Below are positions 1-13,964 of a stretch of DNA of 64,000 nt, in pieces; position 1 is the first letter of the stretch; the number at the start of each line of letters is the position of its first letter. A program made the position numbers and the translations under genes. The notes under the pieces were generated by a model, which saw only the letters and a program-made list of their open reading frames with translations, was not told the origin of the DNA and searched no databases. This DNA comes from Chlorocebus sabaeus (lineage: Eukaryota > Chordata > Mammalia > Primates > Cercopithecidae): positions 110,591,143-110,655,142 of the forward strand of contig NC_132910.1 of assembly GCF_047675955.1 (NCBI RefSeq). The letters are read 5' to 3'.

Positions 1-193
1 CCAGCCCAACTCCCGCAACAAAGAGTCCCAAATTTAGTATCAAGTTCCTCCGGAAGTCATTCCTATCAGTGGCAAAGCGGTAGATGCCCCGAAGCCAATC
101 TCCCACGTTGTCCAGTGTTTCGGGAGTTTCATTAGTCGAGCCAGCAGCGCTCACCGGGACCCCGCTGGAAGCCATAGTAGGCAGCTTCGCATG
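1..193 (-). pseudogene. TOMM6: TOMM6 processed pseudogene, 5' part (continues off the left edge)
   Basis: Read on the minus strand, an ATG at 175-173 opens a frame of 58 codons that runs off the window edge without a stop. It starts MASSGVPVSAAGST and contains GDWLRGIYRFATDRNDFRR, then a hydrophobic stretch. This matches TOMM6, the small (about 74-residue) tail-anchored subunit of the mitochondrial outer-membrane TOM import complex. Several residues differ from the functional protein as I remember it, for example GI for GV before YRF, and a glycine where the membrane segment has a tryptophan. About 18 nt of 5'UTR-like sequence precedes the ATG, then AT-rich DNA with no CpG island. No splice sites interrupt the frame. 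I infer a retrocopy, not the gene. The 3' end and target duplication lie outside the window. Confidence 0.85.
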
Positions 194-221
194 AAAAATG
201 AGGCCAAATAATAGTCTCAGC

Positions 222-322
222 CTTGTGAAGATTAAATGGATTAAATCATGTAATATATTTAGCACAGTAGCTGGCACATGGTAGCTCTCAAATTGTAGTT
301 ATTATTTTACTATTAGTTCATT
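222..322 (+). repeat. MIR SINE fragment (3' half)
   Basis: The order tgtgaagattaaatgg, then agcacag..ctggcacatggtag, then ttattatt follows the 3' half of the mammalian MIR consensus. Strongly diverged, so ancient. Confidence 0.7.
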
Positions 323-559
323 GAATCACAAGAATTAGCAACAGTACTTGAAAGAGAACCTTGATTTTTTAAAAATAAAAAAAGTTCAACGTTTTCTAGC
401 TTGTCATTAAATATGTCCAAATAAGAAGTTTGCCATGCCAGGCACTCCACAATAGGCCCAGTATACCTCTCCGAACTTTTCTTCCATAGCTTACCACCCT
501 CCCACCACCCTGCAGTTCTCTCTCCCAGTACAAATGACCCATTTTTGGTAAGCGCACAG

Positions 560-935
560 TCTTGTTTACTACCATAGCATTGCTTTGCTCGTGTTGTGTT
601 CTTTGCTGAGAATGTCCTTTTCCAGGTTTTTGGAAGTTCATATTCTTACCAGTAAAATCTTGTACAAATCGAATTTTTAAATTCCCCATGGTGCCTCCCT
701 TACTTCTCCATCTGTCATGATGAGGAAAAATACAAATCCTCCCTTCTTTGATCTGGAAAATTTAATCTATTTCTTTCTCCTATGAAACTTAATTATGTGC
801 TTGTCTTCCTTCTCCTATTTGATTGGAAGGCAAGAGTATACGTCTTATCCATCTGTTTACTTCCTCTCTAGCACAACATTTTGCATAGAGGAGATGCTCT
901 GTGAATACTTATAGAATGAATGAATATTGCATTCA
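560..935 (+). repeat. L2 LINE 3' end
   Basis: The phrase ctttgctgagaatgtcc resembles the 'tgcctggaatgctcttcc' part of the L2 3' region. The block ends with the usual L2 terminus (agcacaac..ttgcatagaggagatgctctgtgaatact, then tagaatgaatgaat). A 97-codon minus-strand ORF at 396-689 overlaps it antisense and is regarded as chance. Confidence 0.65.
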
Positions 936-1784
936 TGATATATTTAAAACTAGCAGCTATTAGCCAACACTGATAACTACTCATAACATGTTCAAGTAGT
1001 TCTTAAGAATAAGGAAAAATTTATTTGAATAATTATTATTGTGAATTTCATAAATATTCCAAATCACCTCAATATCATCTGACCTTATTTGGAAATAAAA
1101 ATTTGGAAATAAAACTTCGGTTTTATTTTTATATATAGATCTAAAATTTGATTTTCTCTATTTTTCTGTGCTGATTAAGTAGAATTTATCCTGGTCATTT
1201 AGATTCTGAACTTTTAATCAAAAATATTTGTTTGCCTGGATTATTGAGATAACTGCCATAATCTTCCATTTCTTGTGGTTTATATCAATTACTGATCTTA
1301 CTCAATTTTCTAATATTGTTTCTTTTTAGACAACAAATTCCCACACCCCAAAAACTCATTTTAGTGACAGTAATCAGATTGTGATGTGGCCTGAAAGCAA
1401 CACTGTTCCTCATTCATGAACCAATGGCCCTGTGGGAGATTGAAACTCTGTACCAGCTTTGCTTGGTCAGTCTTGTTGCCATGTTTACTCAGTGCCCAGG
1501 AGCCTGGTCTCTTTTGATGCAAAATAATGATGATGATGAAAGTGTCTCATATGCATTCAGTACTTTTTTATTCCTTTAAAATACATTATCATATTTGGTA
1601 TCATAAATATAAAAAGTGACTGAGTTTTTTCTTCCTTTTTTAGTTTTTGATTTAACTATGAAGAATTTCTATCATTAGGAAATACAAAACACATGTAGAA
1701 AGGTGAGGATATGACTACATTTTGAGCCCATTTGCTGAGCAGTGTGCTAAATGTCAAGCTAATTTAATTTAATTTATTTCTTAT
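936..1784. other. Unassigned AT-rich sequence
   Basis: No ORF of note and no repeat I can name. The T-rich end near 1,770-1,803 is the insertion flank and tail of the neighbouring L1. Confidence 0.5.
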
Positions 1785-1886
1785 ATATTTTTTTAAATTT
1801 TTTAAAATTATACTTTAAGTTCTAGGGTACATGTGCATAACGTGCAGGTTTGTTACATATGTACACCCATGCCATGTTCGTGTGCT

Positions 1887-1922
1887 GCACCCATCAACTC
1901 GTCAGCACCCATCAACTCATCA
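1887..1922 (-). repeat. 18-bp tandem duplication in the L1 3'UTR
   Basis: The unit gcacccatcaactcgtca (1,887-1,904) is followed directly by gcacccatcaactcatca (1,905-1,922). L1PA elements normally carry this stretch once. Confidence 0.85.
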
Positions 1923-2027
1923 TTTACAACAGGTATAACTCCCAATATAATCCCTCTCCCTTCCCCCTCCCCGTGATAGGCCCTGGGGTGTGATGTTCCC
2001 CTTCCCGAGTCCAAGTGATCTCATTGT

Positions 2028-5849
<3,822 letters not shown>

Positions 5850-5912
5850 TATGATATTAACTGGTTATTTTGCTTGTTAGTTGATGCTGTTTCTTCCTAG
5901 CCTCGATGGTCT

Positions 5913-6930
5913 TTACATTTTGTCATGTTTTTGCAATGGCTGGTACCGGTTGTTCCTTTCCATGTTTAGTGCTTCCTTCAGGGTCTCTTGTAAGGCAGGC
6001 CTAGTGGTGATGAAATCTCTAAGCATTTGCTTATCTGTAAAGGATTTTATTTCTCCTTCACTTATGAAACTTAGTTGGGCTGGATATGAAATTCTAGGTT
6101 TAAAATTCTTTTCTTTAAGAATGTTGAATATCGGCCCCCACTCTCTTCTGGCTTGTAGAGTTTCTGCTGAGAGATCTGCTGTTAGTATGATGGGCTTCCC
6201 TTTGTGGGTAACCCGACCTTTCTCTCTGGCTGCCCTTAAGATTTTTTCCTTCATTTCAACTTTGGTGAATCTGGCAATTATGTGTCTTGGAGTTACTCTT
6301 CTCGAGGAGTATCTTTGTGGCGTTCTCTGTATTTCCTGGATTTGAATGTTGGCCTGCCCTACTAGGTTGGGGAAGTTCTCCTGGATGATATCCTGAAGAG
6401 TGTTTTCCAACTTGGTTCCATTTTCCCCCTCACTTTCAGGCACCCCAATCAGACGTAGATTTGGTCTTTTTACATAATCCCATACTTCTTGCAGGCTTTG
6501 TTCATTTCTTTTTCTTCTTTTTTCTTTTGGTTTCTCTTCTCGCTTCATTTCATTCATTTGATCCTCAATCGCTGATACTCTTTCTTCCAGTTGATCGAGT
6601 CGGTTACTGAAGCTTGTGCATTTGTCACGTATTTCTCGTGTCATGGTTTTCATCTCTTTCATTTCGTTTATGACCTTCTCTGCATTAATTACTCTAGCCA
6701 TCAATTCTTCCACTTTTTTTTTCAAGATTTTTAGTTTCTTTGCGCTGGGTATGTAATTCCTCCTTTAGCTCTGAGAAGTTTGATGGACTGAAGCCTTCTT
6801 CTCTCATCTCGTCAAAGTCATTCTCTGTCCAGCTTTGATCTGTTGCTGGCGATGAGCTGCGCTCCTTTGCCGGGGGAGATGCACTCTTATTTTTTGAATT
6901 TCCAGCTTTTCTGCCCTGCTTTTTCCCCAT
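5913..6930 (-). pseudogene. L1 ORF1 (ORF1p RNA-binding chaperone), one frameshift
   Basis: The start codon is at 6,930-6,928 and the first frame (MGKKQGRKAGNSKNK...) covers 78 codons to 6,694. The second frame runs from 6,725 to 5,913 and supplies the coiled coil, RRM and C-terminal domain, including YVKRPNLRLIGVPE and ARREWGPIFNILKEKNF. The shift falls at a run of nine T (plus strand, 6,714-6,722), i.e. A9 in the coding strand. Apart from this, the length of about 338 codons is as expected. ORF1p normally forms trimers that coat L1 RNA. Inactive as it stands. Confidence 0.93.
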
Positions 6931-7969
6931 CTTTGTGGTTTTATCTGCCTCTGGTCTTTGATGATGGTGACGTACTGATGGGGTTTTGGTGTAGGTGTCC
7001 TTCCTGTTTGATAGTTTTCCTTCTAACAGTCAGGACCCTCAGCTGTAGGTCTGTTGGAGATTGCTTGAGGTCCACTCCAGACCCTGTTTGCCTGGGTATC
7101 AGCAGCAGAGGCTGCAGAAGCTAGAATATTGCTGAACAGTGAGTGTTGCTGTCTGATTCTTGCTTTGGAAGCTTCCTCTCAGGGGTGTACTCCACCCTGT
7201 GAGGTGTGGGGTGTCAGACTGCCCCTAGTGGGGGATGTCTCCCAGTTAGGCTACTCAGGGGTCAGGGATCCACTTGAGCAGGCAGTCTGTCGCTTCTCAG
7301 ATCTCAACCTACGTGTTGGGAGATCCACCGCTCTCTTCAAAGCTGTCAGACAGAGTCGTTTGCGTCTGCAGAGCTTTCTGCTGTTTTTTGTTGTTGTTGT
7401 TGTTTTTGTTTAGCTGTGCCCTGTCCCCAGAGGTGGAGTCTACAGAGACTGGCAGGCCTCCTTGAGCTGCTGTGAGCAGCTCAGTTCGATCTTCCCAGGG
7501 CTTTGTTTACCTACTTAAGCCTCAGCAATGGCGGGCGCCCCTTCCTCAGCCTCCCTGCTGCCTTGTGGTTAGATTGCAGACTGCTGTGCTAGCAATGAGG
7601 AAGGCTCCGTGGGCATGGGACCCTCCTGGCCAGATGTGGGATATAATCTCCTGGTGTGCCCGCTTGTGTAAAGCACAGTATTGGGGTGGGAGTTACCCGA
7701 TTTTCCAGGTGTTGTGTGTCTCTGTTCCCCTGACTAGGAAAAGGGATTCCCTTCCCCCTTGTGCTTCCCAGGTGAGGCGATGCCTCCCCCTGCTTCAGCT
7801 CTCACTGATCGGGCTGCAACAGCTGACCAGCACCGATTGTCTGGCACTCCCCAATGAGATGAACCCAGTACCTCAGTTGATAATGCAGAAATCACCTGTC
7901 TTCTGTGTCGCTCACGCTGGGAGCTGGAGACTGGAGCTGTTCCTATTCAGCCATCTTGCCCTGCCCCCC
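6931..7969 (-). promoter_or_regulatory. L1 5'UTR with sense and antisense promoter activity expected
   Basis: This GC-richer stretch sits between the L1 5' end and the ORF1 start codon. A YY1-type site (CAAGATGGC in sense, gccatcttg on plus at 7,950-7,958) lies just inside the 5' end, where L1 elements use it to set the transcription start. Established knowledge: the L1PA 5'UTR carries an internal RNA polymerase II promoter plus an antisense promoter that fires outward, here toward increasing coordinates. Activity of this copy is not shown by sequence alone; CpG decay looks moderate. Confidence 0.8.
7528..7572 (+). pseudogene. Truncated L1 ORF0 remnant (antisense)
   Basis: Antisense to the L1 5'UTR an ATG in context cagcaATGGCGGGC opens MAGAPSSASLLPCG and stops at TAG 7,570-7,572 after 14 codons. 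Position (about 440 nt from the L1 5' end) and first residues agree with the primate L1 ORF0 peptide as I recall it, which is about 70 residues. The early stop leaves only the N-terminal tip. Identification rests on memory of the ORF0 start context. Confidence 0.5.
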
Positions 7970-8045
7970 TCTTATCTTTTTAGGATCGTTAATGTCTTCA
8001 TCTTTATGATGATCTTCCTCTTTGTGTATGTCAGGCATGGATATA

Positions 8046-8100
8046 TACATTTATTCACTGAGCGCCTATTTTGTGCCATATACTATTTTAGATGCAAGTA
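8046..8100 (-). repeat. L2 3'-end fragment
   Basis: The stretch cactgagcgcctattttgtg followed by a degenerate cactgttctagatgc is the reverse complement of the L2 3' terminus. Confidence 0.6.
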
Positions 8101-8455
8101 TTTTTATAAAGAAGGTTTAAACAATAAGATTTATTAATTTTTTATTGGTGTTATTTTTAATGTTAAATTACTATTTATTTTTTATTTGTTCAAGAATAAA
8201 TTTTATTCTTTCAAGAATCTCAAATGCCTTTTTCAACAGTTTTGCTGCTATGCTGTTACAATTGAACAAACTTAGTAAGGCAGAAGAAGATATAGTAGTA
8301 TTAAATTACTTTAAAAAAAGTGAAAAAAATCCACTCAAAGAAAATTCAAGGGAAAATCCCAGGAAAATTGAACGGAATGAAAACTGTGAAAATAGCAGGA
8401 TTATTCAAAAATGTAATTATCCTAAATTATGTTGTCACCCGTTTTTCTGGATTAC

Positions 8456-8456
<1 letters not shown>
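8101..8456. other. Unassigned sequence upstream of a poly(A) run
   Basis: AT-rich. A 116-codon plus-strand ORF (8,145-8,495) ends in lysines read from the poly(A) tract; I do not recognise it. It could be the 3' part of a retrocopy, but I see no target duplication. Confidence 0.35.

Positions 8457-8488
<32 letters not shown>
8457..8488 (+). repeat. Uninterrupted A32 tract
   Basis: 32 consecutive A with no interruption. It is not attached to a recognisable Alu or L1. Either a mononucleotide repeat or the tail of an unrecognised retrocopy. Confidence 0.9.
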
Positions 8489-8491
<3 letters not shown>

Positions 8492-10080
8492 ATAATTAAT
8501 AGTTATTAACCATCTACTTGTACAAAGAGCTATGACATATTGACAACCTATTAAGAAATAAGACGAAAAAGAATTATGGATGTAGACAACTAATTTGGAA
8601 TAGATTTGGAGCAATGAAAAGAAAATGAGAGAATAGACAGTAGTTAGAGGGACAGAAAAGTCAAGGACTATTTGTTAAGGGGAAGTCTTGCATATAATTG
8701 AAGTCAGAGGAAAGAAGAAGAACACCATAAAGATGAAGACATTAAAGATCCTAAAAAGATAAGAATTAAATTACGTTAAAATAGCTTCTAAAAGTATGGG
8801 AAGAAAATAGCGTAGATGGGGGTATATTTTTCCTTTCCAGGATAGAGTATTTATTTGACCTGAAAAATACATGGGTTAAATGCTTTAGAAAAAGAAAGGT
8901 ACCAGTGCTGTCACCTTAGTATTTGGAAGGCATTACTTACATTATCTGAGCTGGATAGGAAGTTCCAAGCAGAATACTTTTGTCCTAAGTGAACTATCGG
9001 ATTTGTGGTTGTTGTTTAGAGAACCTGGCCACCCACGTGATGTGCTGGTCCTGGTGTTGTCTGGAATTCTAACTGAAAACACTTTTAGGATCTAAGAGAG
9101 AGAATGAAGGACAATAAAAATTGTGTGAAGGTTATGTTTTTTAAAAGTGACCTCAAAGTCTTACCTCCGTCTAAACAATTTCAGGTGTCTAAATTCTTGA
9201 AGGAGCCCATTTACTTTAGGGCTATTCAGTGCAAAGTCTTACATAAGACTAAATTCCATTAAAATATTTTTTAAAAGCAAAATCAACATTGTTTACAGTG
9301 GATTTGCTCAGTGATGTATTCAAATGCAAGACTCTGTCAAGTGTTTTTGCTACCATATGTACACCTATTAATTAACTCCTTGTAAATGTCTCCAGTATTC
9401 CCTTGGGTTTTCTGAAGTTTGCGGTTGAAGCATCACTTTTGTCACAAATCCTATTTCTCTCAACTTTTAATATGGAGTTTCTAGAGACCTAATAAATAGC
9501 CCCCCTTCTCTCTCATTCAAGTTGGTAACCATTTCAGAGATAGATATGGGAATTAGGAAATAGGAATGAATATATAAATTTTATTACTGATGAAGCTGGT
9601 ACTGAAGGTCATAACTTCTTGTGAGAGCCAGATGGGACTTGCTAATAGATCCTTTCCAGATTAGACCAAGTTATCCACCCAGTTCCAGGCAGTGCTGAAC
9701 AATGACAGGCCTCTTCTCCATGAAGAAGCTGAGCCACAGATATGGATCATGAAGAACAGAACATATACTCTCTTCAGGCAGGTGGACTTCAAGACAGAGA
9801 GGCAGGTCATGGCTAACCTTGCTCAGTTTCCTTTCTCAGACTCATCTACATAAGTCATGCTGTCACCAAGGGAAAGGGTTAGTAAGGCCAGTAAAGTTTA
9901 GTTACTTTAATTGAATACTTTTCTCTTAAACCTGGTTGATGTGGGAAATATGCAGCCACCCTGACATCACAGGTGTATACTGCAGTGTTTTATATTAAAA
10001 AGAAAACATTATTGAAACATGTGAGACAACTTTGTAAAGATTCCTAGGGAACAAATCTGACTAGGGACCTAATAACTTAT
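8489..10080. other. Unassigned, apparently unique sequence
   Basis: No ORF longer than noise and no repeat I can name. Composition is AT-rich with a slightly GC-richer patch at about 9,600-9,850. Confidence 0.5.
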
Positions 10081-10385
10081 CTTTTTTTTTTTTTTTTTTT
10101 AAAGACAGAACTGCACTCTGTTGCCCAGGCTGGAGTACAGTGGCACAATCAACACTCACTTCAACCTCAAACTCCTGGGCTCAAGTGATTCTCCCGCCTC
10201 AGCCTCCTGAGTACTTGGGATTACAGGCATGTGCTGTCACACCTGAGTAATTTTTTAATTTTTTTGTAGATAGAGGATCTTACTATGATGCCTGGCCTGA
10301 TCTTGAACTCCTGGCCTCAAGCATACCTCCTGCCTCGGCATCCTTAAGTGTTGGGATTACAGGCATGGGCCACTGCACCCAGTCA
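10081..10385 (-). mobile_element. Alu SINE, old (AluJ-like)
   Basis: Starts with a T-run (tail) on plus, then the two antisense Alu arms with ttgcccaggctggagt, gggattacaggcatg and a final gcacccagtc. Many substitutions and lost CpGs suggest AluJ age. Possible decayed target duplication around aactt at both ends. Confidence 0.93.
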
Positions 10386-10964
10386 ACTTCCACTTTTTTA
10401 AAAGCCATCTTCTTTCCATTACTTTCTGTTTCATGGAAAAGTGTTGAGGATTTCTACAAAGCAGTTAAGTGATATAAAGAAAACATCAAACACAACAGTT
10501 TAATATGTTGTTACTAGCGTTTTGACAAAGTTCCCTTCAATTTACCTCATTGACCAATTTTATATACCAAAAATACATTTGTCGTAAGTCTAGGGATGCT
10601 GACCATTTTCAGATCATGTCATACTTTCTATGCTTAGGATAAAACTTCCAGCTGATAAACTTGTGTTTTGAAATCAACTAAAATTCAGCTGCCCTGCTGA
10701 TGTTATGAACAGAATTTATTGTCAATTTTGAGTCATAAAAGCATGATATATGTTTTTTTAAACATCCCCACATTGTTCAAAGGTATTTACACACACATAA
10801 TTGTTCTTTTAAAACTATATCTGCAAAGGAGTGATAATTATGATTAGTATTGAAATAAATTTATTTTGTGTTTCCCACTGAAAAAACTTCATTCTGCTGG
10901 GATGCCTCCCACTGGAGTAACACAGCACCTGGCTGCTGGACTTGCAGGCTGAATAATTGTCCTT
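10386..10964. other. Unassigned sequence between two Alus
   Basis: AT-rich, no gene or named repeat seen. Confidence 0.5.
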
Positions 10965-11288
<324 letters not shown>

Positions 11289-11299
11289 ATGCCACAATG

Positions 11300-11565
11300 A
11301 ATGGCATAGACATTGAAGCTGTAAGCTTGGGTTCAAACCCAATTTACTACTTATTTGCCAGGCTTCCTTTGACCAATTACCTAATTTCTCTTTGCTTCAG
11401 TTTTTTTTTTTTGCAAAGTGGAAATGTAATAGTATCACCTTGTAAGGTGATATCTAATAACAGGGTGATATCTAATAACAAGATTATTATTAGATATGTT
11501 GTTAGTATCAAAAAACCCACTTATCAAGCACATAATAAATATTAGCTATTATAATTATTGTCCCA
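11300..11565 (+). repeat. MIR SINE, nearly full length
   Basis: The segment reads from gaagctgtaagcttgggttc through accaattacctaatttctc and cttcagttt to tattagctattataattatt. This is the MIR order from tRNA-related part to 3' tail. It is expanded by local duplications from 11,433 on. Confidence 0.75.
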
Positions 11566-11898
11566 TTGATAGCCAGGTAAATTCATCTTCTTACAAGACT
11601 ACCAGTCCTATTAGATTAGGACATCATTTACCCCTAATTACCTCCTAAAGGTTCTGTTTCCAAACGCAGTCTCATTGTCAATATATGAGTTTTGTGGGGA
11701 CATAAACGTTCAGTTCATGACACAGTCTAATAATGATCATAGTTCCTAACAACATATCAACAATAAGATATGTTGTTAGTATCAAAAAACCCATAACAAC
11801 ACATCTAATTATTATTTTAAAAACCCACTTATCAAGCACATAATAAATATTAGCTATTATAGTTATTCTTGTTTATAATTATTGATAGCCAGGTAATT
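11433..11898. repeat. Complex local rearrangement: direct and inverted duplications
   Basis: Direct repeats: ggtgatatctaataaca at 11,446-11,462 and 11,464-11,480. A longer unit (gatatgttgttag...aacccacttatcaagc...tagccaggtaa) occurs at 11,493-11,577 and again, with about 34 bp inserted, at 11,767-11,896. Inverted repeats: tatcacctt/aaggtgata (11,433-11,441/11,444-11,452, 2-nt loop) and a perfect 13-bp pair ctaacaacatatc/gatatgttgttag (11,746-11,758/11,767-11,779, 8-nt loop). A MaLR LTR fragment lies between the two long copies. Confidence 0.85.
11583..11733 (-). mobile_element. MaLR LTR fragment (MST/MLT1 type)
   Basis: The reverse complement reads catgaactgaacgtttatgt, then gcgtttggaaacagaacctt, taggaggtaattagggg, and ends at tcttgtaagaaga. 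This is the 5' part of an ERVL-MaLR LTR, closely similar to the plus-strand copy at 13,137-13,496. Truncated; no coding part. Confidence 0.75.
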
Positions 11899-12204
11899 CC
11901 TAAATCACTTTTACTTTTTATATGTATCTTGATCTTCTGATTGGAACAGATACAGATGAAGGTCCTTTTAGGCATCTTGGCCTCTTAATTTTGTTTCTCC
12001 TCCATTTTCAATGGCTTTTTCTCACTTTCTATAAATGTAATTAAGGTCCTCGTATCCATTTTTAAAGTAAAGAAAGAAATCTTTCTTTGGTTCTTTTTTC
12101 TCTAAGTATGAATCTATCTTCCTCTTTTCTGCCAGCTTCAGTATTTGGACATCCTCCATTTCCTCTTTTTTTTCTAATCATTCCTCAGTTTTTAATTAAC
12201 TTTA
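11899..12204. other. Unassigned AT-rich sequence
   Basis: No gene or named repeat seen. Confidence 0.45.
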
Positions 12205-12300
12205 CTCTCATAAATACTCATTGAACATACACGTGTGCTGGGCACTGTGTTTGGAATGAGGATATGGTGGTGAATAAAATACATCCAGACTCTGCCTGCA
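12205..12300 (-). repeat. L2 3'-end fragment
   Basis: ctcattgaacatacacgtgt, then gctgggcactgtgtttgg and gaataaaatacatccagact follow the reverse complement of the L2 terminus. Confidence 0.6.
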
Positions 12301-12329
12301 TAAAAATTCTTGTCCCTATTATTCCGCTG

Positions 12330-12678
12330 AAACTTCTCTCCATAAAAGTTATGAAAGATCTCCTAATTAAATAAGTTAATGACTTATTCTTTGTGTTTTA
12401 TGTAACATCTCTAGGGCATTCAAGACAGATAACATTCCTGAAACTGTGCTCCCACTGGCCTTCTTTCTAGCTCTTTCTCTGGGTCTTTTTCTACCTCCCA
12501 GGATCTCCAAATTAGTTTCTTTAGGTTTCTCTTTCTAATCATATTTTAAATATTCCCTAGAGTTTCATTTTTGATTCTTCCTAGGGATCTCAAGGTAGCA
12601 TTTCCAGTTGTTTACAAAATATTCTAAACTATTAAATTCCAAAGATAGCTCAAAGTCATCATATTCAAACTTGCTCAG

Positions 12679-12710
<32 letters not shown>

Positions 12711-13136
12711 TCACATACTCTCTGACACACACACTCTTTCTCTCTCACTCATTTGCACACACACTCTCTCTGATCTGCTCCTGCCTGGCATTTGCTACTT
12801 CACTTAAAAACATCACCACTGATCCCTCTATTTCCCAAACTTGAAACCTGAGAACCAGCCCCACTGTCTCTCTCTTTCTTACAAACTATGTGCAATTGAT
12901 CTAGTCCCACTGACTCTACTTCCTTAATAGCTCCTTAATATCCATGTTGCCACCCTATATGTATGCTTCTAAGGGGACTTTCCTCTTCCCTAAGCCTTTT
13001 CAGCCATGTCAAATCTATCTAATTGATAAATCTAGCCAAATAAAAGTGGAATCTAAATCTTTCACTCCCTCACCCCCAGTTTTCTCTTATAGCATCTACA
13101 AGCTTTCCCCCACCCTAGCTGCTCTGAACTCATTTA
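12330..13136 (+). repeat. L2 LINE, body part 1 (interrupted by an LTR)
   Basis: Pyrimidine-rich sequence with the L2 order: cccaaacttgaaacctgaga, ccactgtctctctctttctt, then cttccttaatagctccttaa. It contains a CT/CA microsatellite and is split from part 2 (13,525-13,905) by a MaLR LTR. Both parts are on the same strand in the right order. Confidence 0.6.
12679..12772. repeat. Compound (CT)n/(CA)n microsatellite
   Basis: Alternating tctctc and cacaca blocks, with interruptions. Confidence 0.95.
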
Positions 13137-13496
13137 ATACTCTTATGAACTGAATGTTTATGGCACCACAAAAGTCATTATGTTGACACCCTGAACCCCA
13201 TCTGACTGTGTTTGGAGACAGGACCTTTAGGAGATAATTAGGGGTAAGTGATGCCCTAATCTGATAGGACTGGTAGCCTTGTAAGAAGAGAAAAAGAGAG
13301 AGAAATCTTTTTCTCTCTCTTCTATATGAGGACACTCCTGTTTGCAAACCAGAAGAGAGATCTCATCAAGAACCAAATCAGTTGGCACTTTGATTAGGGA
13401 CTTCTAGCCTCCAGGACTGTAAGTTAATAAATTTTTGTTATTGAAGTCAATCAGCCTATGATATTTTGTTATGGCAGTCTGAGAAGACTAATACAC
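13137..13496 (+). mobile_element. Solo MaLR LTR (MST/MLT1 type)
   Basis: The LTR order is clear: tatgaactgaatgtttatgg, gtttggagacaggaccttta, ccttgtaagaaga, tatgaggacactcctg, agcctccaggactgtaag, tttgttatggcagtctgaga, ending actaataca. About 360 bp, close to the family's usual length, with no internal region, so it is a solo LTR left by recombination. Inserted in an L2. Confidence 0.85.
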
Positions 13497-13524
13497 CAGG
13501 CCCAAGTAAACTTCAGAGAAGTTC

Positions 13525-13905
13525 AAAGTTTCATTTCCAACCACTGGTTGCTATTTGACAATACCATGCCTCTGCAGTCTCTCTTCTCTTTTTCTAGAAT
13601 TCTTTCTGCTTTCCTCATATATTAAATTCTCCTCCTCTTCTGAGAGCAAGTTTAGTCATTTCCTCCTTCGTCTTTTCTAAATGTATGCATTCACAGAAGC
13701 AGCATTAGTAACATTTACTTTTGGAACCTACGTATTTGTATTAAGGCAATGACAACATTGCATTTTTATATTTCTCTGCCTTACAAGTAAGCTGCTTAAG
13801 TCAAGGGAAATTTTATTCTTTATATTTCCAGGGTTAAGCGGACTGTTTTGCTATTTAGTAAATACTATTGAATGAACTAAAGGATTGATGAATGAATGAA
13901 CAATA
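13525..13905 (+). repeat. L2 LINE, part 2 with 3' terminus
   Basis: Continues the L2 at 12,330. Typical end: ttacaagtaagctgcttaag, then tatttccagggttaagcg and tagtaaatactattgaatga, followed by gaatgaatgaa. Confidence 0.65.
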
Positions 13906-13964
13906 TAAAGGCTGAATGCATTTCACTAAAGAACTGATACTAAGTTGGAGAATGAACCAACATT

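Noticed and set aside
1..193. Possibility that this is the functional TOMM6 first exon
   Set aside because: Several amino-acid changes, no CpG-rich promoter upstream and no splice donor in the visible frame.
396..689. 97-codon minus-strand ORF
   Set aside because: It overlaps an antisense L2 3' end and has no recognisable domain; best explained as a chance ORF.
5881..6345. 154-codon plus-strand ORF and other plus ORFs within 1,785-7,969
   Set aside because: Shadows of the minus-strand L1 ORF1 and ORF2.
12608..12844. Ser/Leu/Thr-rich ORF
   Set aside because: Translation of the CT/CA microsatellite.
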